Assembly: GCA_023419655.1 (NCBI GenBank)
Contig: JAEZXP010000255.1
Coordinates: forward strand, 1 to 7,297
Origin: Bacillota bacterium
GTDB lineage: Bacteria; Bacillota; Clostridia; Lachnospirales; Lachnospiraceae
DNA: 7,297 nt
Reading direction: 5' to 3'
Both the position numbers and the translations under genes were made by a program. Below, one piece after another: positions 1 to 6,087 of the stretch. How positions within the stretch are numbered: position 1 is the first letter of the stretch; each line of letters begins with the position of its first letter. The notes below the pieces were generated by a model, which was not told the DNA's origin, searched no databases, and saw only the letters and a program-made list of their open reading frames with translations.

Positions 1-266
1 CGATAAGCCTTTTATTTGCCATCCTTAATCTTAAGCCTTCACCGTTCTGCCTTTTGGACGAAATTGAGGCGGCTTTAGATGATTCCAACGTGAAGCGTTT
101 TGCCAAGTATTTAAAGAAATTATCAAAGGAAACACAGTTTATCATCATCACCCATAGAAGGAATACGATGGCGGCTGCGGATATTCTGTACGGAATCACC
201 ATGCAGGAAAAAGGTGTATCCACACTGGTATCGGTAAGCTTAATTGAAGATGAGCTTGATAAATAA
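1..266 (+). CDS. smc: Chromosome partition protein SMC, C-terminal end (5' partial)
   Basis: This is the last 87 residues of the SMC ATPase, read in the frame starting at base 3; the rest lies upstream of the window. SMC forms a dimer with ScpA and ScpB that compacts and segregates the chromosome, and ATP binding engages the two heads. Visible are the Walker B and catalytic segment FCLLDEIEAALDD (bases 45-83), with the catalytic glutamate after the aspartate. It is preceded by the hydrophobic ISLLFAIL helix that normally follows the ABC signature. The H-loop ITHRRNTM follows at about residues 53-60 of the visible part, and then the typical SMC ending (ADILYGITMQEKGVSTLVSV). The Walker A, coiled coils and hinge are not in the window. 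The stop is 23 bases before ftsY, the usual smc-ftsY arrangement in Firmicutes. An internal TTG at base 54 is inside the Walker B strand and is not a start. Confidence 0.95.
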   Translation, partial: ISLLFAILNLKPSPFCLLDEIEAALDDSNVKRFAKYLKKLSKETQFIIITHRRNTMAAADILYGITMQEKGVSTLVSVSLIEDELDK

Positions 267-289
267 CATGATGATGGAGGTTTATTTTT

Positions 290-1222
290 ATGGGAGAGAA
301 TAAAACCGGTTTTTTCGGTAAATTAGTAAATGGTCTTACAAAGACACGCAATAGCATTGTTCATGTAATCGATGCTATTTTCATCGGCTTTTCCGCTATT
401 GATGAGGATTTCTATGAGGAGCTGGAAGAGATATTGATTATGGCTGATTTGGGTATGCATACGACAACGGCCATTCTTGATAATCTGAGAGCCAAGGTAA
501 AGGAAGAGAAGATTAAGGACCCTTCACAGTGCAGGGAGCTTTTAATAAACAGCATGAAGGAGCAAATGACTGCGGGCGAAACGGCCTATGATTTTGAGCA
601 TAAAAAATCAATCATATTGGTCATGGGTGTAAACGGTGTAGGTAAAACCACCACCGTAGGAAAGCTGGCAGCACAGCTAAAGGAGCAGGGAAAGAAGGTT
701 ATTGTCGCAGCGGCGGATACCTTCAGAGCGGCGGCGATTGAACAATTGACAGAATGGGCTCATCGTGCTAATGTGGATATAATATCCCAAAAGGAAGGCT
801 CTGACCCGGCCGCAGTTATCTATGACGCAGTCGCTGCCTTTAAAGCAAGAAATGCCGATGTACTTATCTGTGATACTGCCGGCAGACTCCATAACAAAAA
901 GAATCTTATGGACGAGCTTAGAAAAATTAATCGTATTATAGAAAGGGAATGCCCCCAGGCCCACCGGGAAACCCTGGTGGTTCTTGACGGTACCACCGGT
1001 CAGAATGCCATGGCACAGGCCAGGGAATTTAATGAGATTGCCGACTTAACAGGTATCGTGCTTACGAAGCTGGACGGAACAGCCAAGGGCGGCATCGCCA
1101 TTGCTATCTGGTCCGAGTTGAATATACCGGTGAAATATATCGGTATTGGAGAACAAATTGATGATTTGCAGAAGTTTAATGCATCGGATTTTGTGAATGC
1201 ATTATTCCAGAAAAACGAATAG
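290..1222 (+). CDS. ftsY: Signal recognition particle receptor FtsY
   Basis: FtsY is the SRP receptor GTPase. It docks Ffh-ribosome complexes at the membrane and hands nascent membrane proteins to SecYEG. The 310 residues comprise an N domain (about 1-100, four-helix type) and a G domain. The G motifs are G1 GVNGVGKT at 113-120, the SRP-family insertion motif DTFRAAA at 143-149, G3 DTAGR at 195-199, and G4 TKLDGTAKGG at 259-268. The closing GIGE with DL and F falls at 285-296. The long acidic A domain of E. coli FtsY is absent, as is normal in Firmicutes. The start ATG is preceded by GGAGG at 276-280 with a 9-base gap. It follows smc by 23 bases and precedes the threonine lyase by 11, so co-transcription is likely. 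The ylxM-ffh pair that often follows ftsY in Clostridia is not here. SRP54/Ffh is excluded because there is no methionine-rich M domain. Confidence 0.97.
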   Translation: MGENKTGFFGKLVNGLTKTRNSIVHVIDAIFIGFSAIDEDFYEELEEILIMADLGMHTTTAILDNLRAKVKEEKIKDPSQCRELLINSMKEQMTAGETAYDFEHKKSIILVMGVNGVGKTTTVGKLAAQLKEQGKKVIVAAADTFRAAAIEQLTEWAHRANVDIISQKEGSDPAAVIYDAVAAFKARNADVLICDTAGRLHNKKNLMDELRKINRIIERECPQAHRETLVVLDGTTGQNAMAQAREFNEIADLTGIVLTKLDGTAKGGIAIAIWSELNIPVKYIGIGEQIDDLQKFNASDFVNALFQKNE

Positions 1223-1233
1223 GAGACGATTAT

Positions 1234-2451
1234 ATGAACTTGGATAAGTTCGAGGAAGCGACGGAGGCCGTCAAAAAGGTAATCCTTCGTACAAAGCTCA
1301 TTTACAGTGAATACTTTAGTGAAATATCGGGAAACAAGGTATACTTAAAGCCTGAGAACATGCAATATACCGGAGCCTATAAGGTTCGGGGGGCTTATTA
1401 TAAACTCAGCACCCTGTCATCAAAGGAAAAAAATAAAGGCCTTATTACGGCTTCCGCCGGTAACCATGCCCAGGGAGTTGCTTATGCCGCAAAGCTTTAT
1501 AATGCGAAGGCAATCATTGTAATGCCGAATACTACACCTCTGATTAAGGTGAACCGGACCAAGAGCTATGGTGCAGAGGTGATTCTTCATGGTGATGTAT
1601 ATGATGAGGCATGCAGCTATGCTTATAAGCTGGCAGAGGAAAAAGGCTATACCTTTATCCATCCTTTTAATGATGAGGATATCGCCACAGGCCAGGGAAC
1701 CATTGCCATGGAGATATTCAAGGACCTTCCCACGGTAGATATTATCCTGGCCCCCGTTGGGGGAGGAGGTTTGCTGGCAGGAGTAGCGGCACTGGCAAAG
1801 CAGCTTAATCCGAATATAAAGGTTATCGGTGTGGAGCCGGCTAATGCAGCCTGTATGAAAGCATCCTTAGAGGCAGGAAAAGTAGTCACCATTAATCACG
1901 TTGATACAATTGCGGACGGTACCGCTGTAAAGACACCGGGAGATGTCATCTTTCCCTATATTCAAAAATATGTAGATGATATTATTACCGTAGATGATTG
2001 CGAACTGATTGTTAATTTTCTTGATATGGTTGAAAACCATAAGATGGTTGTTGAAAATTCCGGTCTCCTTACCGTGGCAGCCCTTAAGCACCTGGATTGC
2101 AAGAATAAAAAGATAGCCTGCATTCTTAGCGGCGGGAATATGGATATCATTACAGTAGCCTCGGTTGTTCAGCACGGGCTGATACAAAGAGGCCGTGTGT
2201 TCACCGTATCGGTATTGCTTCCGGACCGTCCCGGCGAGCTTTTAAATGTGGCCTCCATTATCGCAAAAGAGCAGGGGAATGTTATCCGGCTTGACCATAA
2301 CCAGTTTGTCAGCATCAACCGTAACAGCGCCGTTGAGCTTACAATTACCATGGAAACCTTCGGGCATGAGCATAAACAGCAAATCGTGGATGCTCTGCAA
2401 AATGCCGGATACAATCCGAAGCTTTGTCAGCCGAATAAAATCTATGATTAA
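1234..2451 (+). CDS. ilvA: Threonine ammonia-lyase with C-terminal ACT domain
   Basis: This is a PLP fold-type II enzyme that deaminates L-threonine (and often L-serine) to 2-oxobutyrate and ammonia. Of its 405 residues, about 1-320 are catalytic. TGAYKVRGA carries the PLP lysine K50. SAGNHAQG at 74-81 and the glycine loop GGGGL at 176-180 bind the cofactor phosphate, and SGGN at 309-312 lies near the pyridine ring. A single ACT-type regulatory domain begins at about residue 331 (RVFTVSVLLPDRPGELLNVA) and runs to the end. The length fits the medium single-ACT form, rather than the ~330-residue TdcB without ACT or the ~510-residue enterobacterial IlvA with two ACT-like domains. The start is ATG with AGGAG at 1221-1225 overlapping the ftsY stop, which suggests coupled expression. 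No branched-chain amino acid genes are nearby, so a catabolic role is as likely as isoleucine synthesis. The ACT ligand cannot be read from the sequence. Confidence 0.93.
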   Translation: MNLDKFEEATEAVKKVILRTKLIYSEYFSEISGNKVYLKPENMQYTGAYKVRGAYYKLSTLSSKEKNKGLITASAGNHAQGVAYAAKLYNAKAIIVMPNTTPLIKVNRTKSYGAEVILHGDVYDEACSYAYKLAEEKGYTFIHPFNDEDIATGQGTIAMEIFKDLPTVDIILAPVGGGGLLAGVAALAKQLNPNIKVIGVEPANAACMKASLEAGKVVTINHVDTIADGTAVKTPGDVIFPYIQKYVDDIITVDDCELIVNFLDMVENHKMVVENSGLLTVAALKHLDCKNKKIACILSGGNMDIITVASVVQHGLIQRGRVFTVSVLLPDRPGELLNVASIIAKEQGNVIRLDHNQFVSINRNSAVELTITMETFGHEHKQQIVDALQNAGYNPKLCQPNKIYD

Positions 2452-2540
2452 TCGTAAACCCTTCGCCGGCTAAGAGCCTTGTTAGTATAATTTCATAATA
2501 AAAGCAAAAAACTTTGGATAATATTTTGCCGAGGAAGTTA

Positions 2541-2569
2541 TTTACAAAATGGTACGGAATTGCTATAAT
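2541..2569 (+). promoter_or_regulatory. Strong sigma-A-type promoter, distal recA promoter (P1)
   Basis: TTTACA at 2541-2546 and TATAAT at 2564-2569 are separated by 17 bases, and the TGC just before TATAAT gives an extended -10. Predicted transcription starts near 2576, some 175 bases before the recA start. I see no convincing small reading frame in the leader (an ATG at 2592 stops after three codons). It may be a LexA-independent promoter for recA or the promoter of a short RNA. Confidence 0.6.
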
Positions 2570-2660
2570 GCAGATATCTTTATATTCTGTATGCATTTAT
2601 AAAACTTCTGAACAAAATCCCAAAATAGTTGTATGTTTTATTTTAATGAATTTAAAAGAG

Positions 2661-2689
2661 TTGACATTACGATAAGAATAAGCTATTAT
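2661..2689 (+). promoter_or_regulatory. recA proximal promoter (P2), consensus sigma-A type
   Basis: A perfect TTGACA -35 at 2661-2666 and TATTAT -10 at 2684-2689 are separated by 17 bases. Predicted start is at about 2696, directly at the edge of the LexA box. This is the best candidate for the SOS-controlled recA promoter. Confidence 0.8.
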
Positions 2690-2696
2690 CATAATA

Positions 2697-2710
2697 AGAA
2701 CATTAGTTCG
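2697..2710 (+). promoter_or_regulatory. LexA (SOS) operator of recA
   Basis: AGAACATTAGTTCG contains the palindromic arms GAAC (2698-2701) and GTTC (2706-2709) with a 4-base centre, the Firmicutes LexA/DinR box pattern (CGAAC-N4-GTTCG). Only the first base of the outer C/G pair and the centre depart from consensus. It covers the predicted start site of P2, so bound LexA would block initiation. It also lies in the path of transcripts from the upstream P1. Confidence 0.85.
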
Positions 2711-2752
2711 CATTGCAAATGTGACGGATGAAGAAAGGTGTGGTTATTTTAT

Positions 2753-3781
2753 ATGGCGAAGGATGATAGAGTAAAAGCCTTAGAATCTGCATTGGCCCAG
2801 ATTGAGAAGCAATATGGCAAGGGCGCAGTTATGAAGCTGGGGGATACCAGTGCGAATATGAATATTGAGACAGTACCTACCGGTGCCATAAGTCTGGATA
2901 TTGCCCTTGGATTAGGCGGAGTACCCAGAGGCAGAATCATTGAGATATATGGTCCTGAATCTTCGGGTAAGACTACCGTTGCATTGCACATGGTGGCTGA
3001 GGTGCAAAAGAGCGGCGGTATTGCAGGGTTTATCGATGCGGAGCATGCATTGGACCCGGTCTATGCAAGGAACATCGGTGTGGATATTGATAATCTGTAC
3101 ATATCACAACCTGACAACGGAGAGCAGGCATTAGAAATAACAGAGACGATGGTCCGTTCCGGAGCTGTTGATATCGTTGTTATTGACTCGGTGGCAGCTC
3201 TGGTTCCGAAGGCTGAAATTGACGGCGAGATGGGAGATACCCATGTGGGGCTTCAGGCAAGGTTAATGTCACAGGCATTAAGGAAGCTGACAGCTGTTAT
3301 AGGCAAATCCCATTGTGTCGTAATCTTTATTAATCAGCTCAGAGAAAAGGTGGGCGTTATGTTTGGCAGTCCGGAGACAACGACGGGAGGAAGAGCCCTG
3401 AAATTCTACTCCTCAATTCGTCTGGATGTACGCCGGATTGAAACGTTAAAGCAGGGCGGCGAGGTTGTAGGTAACCGTACCCGCATAAAGGTTGTTAAGA
3501 ATAAAATCGCTCCGCCATTCAAGGAGGCTGAATTTGATATTATGTTTGGCAAGGGAATATCCAGAGAGGGCGATGTTCTGGATTTGGCTTCCGATGCAGG
3601 TATTATTATTAAAAGCGGTGCATGGTATTCATACAATGATGCTAAGATAGGACAGGGCAGGGAGAATGCAAAGCAATATCTTTCGGAGAACAAAGATGTT
3701 TTTGATGAGGTATATGAGAAGCTTAGGGAGAAATTCGACATAAAGCCTGCCAAAAAATATACAGAAGAAAATCCTGAATAA
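2753..3781 (+). CDS. recA: Recombinase RecA
   Basis: RecA forms ATP-dependent filaments on single-stranded DNA, drives homologous strand exchange, and triggers LexA self-cleavage in the SOS response. The 342-residue length is normal. Walker A GPESSGKT is at 67-74, the catalytic glutamate is E97 in DAEHALD, and Walker B IVVIDSVAAL is at 141-150. The L1 region lies around VPKAEIDGEMGD (151-162) and the L2 DNA-binding loop region around 195-213 (QLREKVGVMFGSPETTTGG). The short C-terminal tail ends in KKYTEENPE. The start is the ATG at 2753, because the MAKDDRVKALESAL beginning matches the family. An in-frame GTG at 2738 would add five non-conserved residues and destroy the binding site. The Shine-Dalgarno AAAGGTG at 2734-2740 sits 12 bases upstream. 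Control is by LexA at 2697-2710, and recX follows 83 bases downstream beyond a hairpin. Confidence 0.98.
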   Translation: MAKDDRVKALESALAQIEKQYGKGAVMKLGDTSANMNIETVPTGAISLDIALGLGGVPRGRIIEIYGPESSGKTTVALHMVAEVQKSGGIAGFIDAEHALDPVYARNIGVDIDNLYISQPDNGEQALEITETMVRSGAVDIVVIDSVAALVPKAEIDGEMGDTHVGLQARLMSQALRKLTAVIGKSHCVVIFINQLREKVGVMFGSPETTTGGRALKFYSSIRLDVRRIETLKQGGEVVGNRTRIKVVKNKIAPPFKEAEFDIMFGKGISREGDVLDLASDAGIIIKSGAWYSYNDAKIGQGRENAKQYLSENKDVFDEVYEKLREKFDIKPAKKYTEENPE

Positions 3782-3792
3782 ATAAAACTTTT

Positions 3793-3847
3793 AGCTGTCC
3801 GGGGGAGAACGGTATCGATATACTGTCCTTTAACCGGACAGCTTTTT
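3793..3847 (+). terminator. Two-tier hairpin with T run between recA and recX
   Basis: AGCTGTCCGG (3793-3802) pairs perfectly with CCGGACAGCT (3834-3843), and the T run covers 3843-3847. The 31-base space between the arms folds again. ACGGTAT (3809-3815) pairs with ATACTGT (3820-3826), including one G-U pair, around a CGAT loop. The GC-rich base plus T run suits a Rho-independent terminator of recA that could be partly read through to give less RecX than RecA. The T run is short (five), so it may be an incomplete terminator. Confidence 0.65.
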
Positions 3848-3864
3848 AAGAAAGAAGAATTGCC

Positions 3865-4500
3865 ATGATAATTACGGATATGATAGAGATATTTATCGGC
3901 AGAGGGAATAAGAAATCTGCTTATAAGGTATATATTGACGATGATTATGCATTTTTGTTATATAGCCGGGATATTAAAACATATCAGCTTGAGGCCGGCG
4001 CGGAAATCACCTCCCTGCTTTATGATAAAATAATAAAGGAGACTGTATTGCGCCGGGCAAAGCAAAAGGCTCTAGCCATACTAAAGCATATGGATAGGAC
4101 GGAGAAAGAGCTGTATACAAAGCTTAAAGCAGCATACTATACGGATGAAATTATTGAATCTGCAATGAAATATTTAAAAGACTACAATTATATCGACGAT
4201 GAAAGATATGCATTGAACTATATCCGTACCAGGAAAAATATAACCAGTAAGCTGGTTATTCAATATAAACTTTCTCAAAAGGGTATAAATAAAGATATTT
4301 CAGAAAAAATTATGGATATGGAATATGATTCGGCCGAAGAAGATTCTGACCCTGAGACAATAGCCATTAATAAGGCGATTCGCAAAAAATGTAAGGATAC
4401 GGACAGTCTTACATGGGAAGAGAAGCAGAAGCTTATGGCATCTCTTTACCGTAAGGGATTTGATATGGGTAAAATTAACCAATGTTTGCATGTTAAATAG
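3865..4500 (+). CDS. recX: Regulatory protein RecX
   Basis: RecX binds RecA filaments and limits or modulates their growth and ATPase activity. The 211-residue protein is all-helical, as expected of the three-helix tandem repeats of this family. The diagnostic segment YIDDERYALNYIRTR is at 109-123, preceded by the repeat-like stretch AILKHMDRTEKELYTKLKA (71-89). The N-terminal MIEIFIGRGNKKSAYKVYIDDD resembles the short beta-like leader of Firmicutes RecX proteins. The position right after recA supports the call. The ATG at 3865 is chosen, but the upstream AAGAAAGAAG is only a weak ribosome binding site. A second in-frame ATG at 3880 has no better site. Weak translation and the preceding hairpin both point to low expression relative to recA. 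The acidic insert EYDSAEEDSDPE (153-164) looks like a linker. Confidence 0.9.
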   Translation: MIITDMIEIFIGRGNKKSAYKVYIDDDYAFLLYSRDIKTYQLEAGAEITSLLYDKIIKETVLRRAKQKALAILKHMDRTEKELYTKLKAAYYTDEIIESAMKYLKDYNYIDDERYALNYIRTRKNITSKLVIQYKLSQKGINKDISEKIMDMEYDSAEEDSDPETIAINKAIRKKCKDTDSLTWEEKQKLMASLYRKGFDMGKINQCLHVK

Positions 4501-4533
4501 TTAACAAACTCTAAAATTCTTATAAATAATTTA

Positions 4534-4569
4534 TTGCTGCTTGCCTTTTGGCCTAAAATATAATAAAAT
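4534..4569 (+). promoter_or_regulatory. Candidate promoter for the decarboxylase operon
   Basis: A perfect TATAAT lies at 4559-4564, but its best -35 (TTGCTG, 4534-4539) is 19 bases away. Alternatively TTGCCT (4541-4546) pairs with TAAAAT (4564-4569) at 17 bases. Either gives a start near 4570-4576, about 50 bases before the carboxyltransferase. The 124-base gap after recX and the change of function support a new transcription unit. Which pair is used cannot be decided by eye. Confidence 0.45.
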
Positions 4570-4579
4570 TATAATTGGC

Positions 4580-4595
4580 AGAAAATTGGTTTTCT
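4580..4595 (+). repeat. Perfect inverted repeat in the mmdA leader, possible operator
   Basis: AGAAAA (4580-4585) and TTTTCT (4590-4595) are exact inverted arms around TTGG. The repeat sits about 15 bases downstream of the TATAAT at 4559, where a repressor would act, or where a weak RNA hairpin would form in the 5' leader. I do not recognise it as the site of a named regulator. AT-rich short palindromes also occur by chance. Confidence 0.4.
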
Positions 4596-4624
4596 ACTAC
4601 ATTTAGAAAAATGGAGGGCTGAAA

Positions 4625-6061
4625 ATGTCTAATATAGCACAACTATCAGCAAGAGAAAGAATTACTTCATTGCTTGATGACAACAGTTTTGTTGAAGTCG
4701 GTGCATTCGTTACAAAAAGAAGTACAGACTTTAATCTTGGGCAAAAAGAAGTTCCGAATGATGGTGTAATTACCGGCTACGGACTTATTGATGGTAACCC
4801 TGTCTATGTATTCAGTCAGGACGCGTCATCCTTGGGCGGTTCTGTCGGTGAGATGCATGCCAGGAAAATAACTCGTGTATATGATTTGGCACTTAAGGTT
4901 GGAGCGCCTGTTATCGGCTTGATTGATTCATCAGGCATGCGATTGCAGGAAGCTGCTGATGCGCTTAATGCTTTCGGAGAAATATTCCTGAAGCAGGTTG
5001 AAGCTTCCGGTGTTATTCCGCAGATTACCGCTGTATTTGGTAACTGTGGCGGAGGGCTCTCAGTCATGGCATCCTTAAGTGATTTTTCATTTATTGAGGG
5101 AAACAATGCAAGAATGTTCCTGCAAAGTCCTAATTCATTGCAGGGTAATAACAAGCAAAAGCTGGATACCTCCCGTGCTGCTTTTAATGCTAAATCAGGC
5201 ACGGTTGATTATGTAGGTACTACTGATGTTGATGTATTAAATAAAATTCGTGAACTAATTGTTCTTCTTCCTTCTAACAATGAAGAGGATGGCTGCGTGA
5301 TTGATTGCAGCGATGATTTAAACCGTCTTGTTCCGGGATTTGCACAGGAACTGGAGGATACGAAACATGCTATTATCGATATTTCTGATAATCATTATTT
5401 CTTTGAAGTAAAGCCGGAACATGCGAAAGAGATGGTAACCGGTTTTATACGGCTGAATGGTATGACCGTAGGTGCGATTGCCAATCGTACCAAGGTTCTG
5501 GATGAGAATGGTAAAGTGGCAGAACAGTTTGATGCCTGTCTTACAACCGATGGCTGTAAAAAGGCGGCCGGCTTTGTCCGCTTCTGTGATTCATTTGGAA
5601 TTCCGGTACTGACGCTTACGAATGTAAATGGCTATAAGGCTGATGTGAACGAGGAAAAGACCATTGCCAAGGCATCTGCCGAGCTTACGTATGCATTTGC
5701 AGATGCTACGGTACCGAAGGTTAACCTTATTGTAGGTAAGGCTTACGCAAGTGCATATATTTCTATGAACTCCAAGCATATTGGAGCAGATATGGTATTT
5801 GCTCTTCCGAATGCCGAGATAGGTATGATGGATGCCAAGCTGGCGGCGCAGATTGTGTATGAAGGTGAGTCAGCCGAGGTTATCAATGAAAAATCTACGG
5901 AATATGCCAATCTTCAAAACGGTGCCCAGTCGGCAGCGAAGAGAGGATATGTAGATAATATTATTGAACCGGAGTCTGTTAGAAAGCATCTTATCTATGC
6001 ATTTGAAATGCTGTTTACTAAAAGCGAGTCCAGGCCCTTTAAAAAGCATGGCTCTTTTTAG
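4625..6061 (+). CDS. mmdA: Acyl-CoA carboxyltransferase, decarboxylase alpha subunit (MmdA-like)
   Basis: Of the acyl-CoA carboxyltransferase family (two crotonase-like halves), this subunit would move CO2 from an acyl-CoA, probably methylmalonyl-CoA, to biotin on the carrier encoded at 6547. The N-half has SARERITSLLDDNSF (8-22), the CoA-side DSSGMRLQEA (101-110) and GNCGGGLSVMASLSDF (139-154). The C-half has FVRFCDSFGIPVLT (317-330), GKAYASAY (371-378), SKHIGAD (383-389) and NAEIGMM (396-402). It ends in the family-like FKKHGSF. It is 478 residues, shorter than the ~510 usual for MmdA/PccB, and lacks the N-terminal helix. The ATG has GGAGGG at 4613-4618, and an in-frame TAG at 4604-4606 rules out a longer start. 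Several pocket motifs depart from consensus, so the substrate is uncertain. Propionyl- or acetyl-CoA carboxylase is less likely, because the downstream genes encode membrane pump subunits and no biotin carboxylase is present. Confidence 0.8.
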   Translation: MSNIAQLSARERITSLLDDNSFVEVGAFVTKRSTDFNLGQKEVPNDGVITGYGLIDGNPVYVFSQDASSLGGSVGEMHARKITRVYDLALKVGAPVIGLIDSSGMRLQEAADALNAFGEIFLKQVEASGVIPQITAVFGNCGGGLSVMASLSDFSFIEGNNARMFLQSPNSLQGNNKQKLDTSRAAFNAKSGTVDYVGTTDVDVLNKIRELIVLLPSNNEEDGCVIDCSDDLNRLVPGFAQELEDTKHAIIDISDNHYFFEVKPEHAKEMVTGFIRLNGMTVGAIANRTKVLDENGKVAEQFDACLTTDGCKKAAGFVRFCDSFGIPVLTLTNVNGYKADVNEEKTIAKASAELTYAFADATVPKVNLIVGKAYASAYISMNSKHIGADMVFALPNAEIGMMDAKLAAQIVYEGESAEVINEKSTEYANLQNGAQSAAKRGYVDNIIEPESVRKHLIYAFEMLFTKSESRPFKKHGSF

Positions 6062-6087
6062 ACCATCAAAGAAAGGTTTGATTCATT

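Noticed and set aside
677..964. Open frame on the minus strand inside ftsY
   Set aside because: It is a shadow of the conserved FtsY G domain, with no binding site of its own and no recognisable protein features.
2246..2473. Plus-strand frame overlapping the end of the threonine lyase
   Set aside because: It is out of frame with the clear ACT domain, has no ribosome binding site, and its translation has no recognisable features.
2466..2529. Possible terminator after the threonine lyase (GGCT/AGCC at 2468-2478; GCAAAA/TTTTGC at 2504-2529)
   Set aside because: The stems are only 4 and 6 bp, and no T run follows the first one. They are not convincing as a Rho-independent terminator.
2738..2752. 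GTG upstream of recA as a longer start adding MWLFY
   Set aside because: It lies inside the AAAGGTG ribosome binding site, and the family begins with MAKDDRVKAL-like sequence at the ATG at 2753.
2452..2752. Riboswitch or structured RNA in the recA leader
   Set aside because: The region is AT-rich with no GC-rich conserved stems that I recognise. The promoters and LexA box account for what is visible.
3406..3753. Open frame on the minus strand inside recA
   Set aside because: It lies wholly within the conserved recA coding sequence, and its translation is low-complexity and unlike any family I know.
4816..5202. Open frame of 128 codons on the minus strand inside the carboxyltransferase gene
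   Set aside because: It is opposite a well-conserved domain. Its Ser, Pro and Leu-rich translation is typical of antisense frames.
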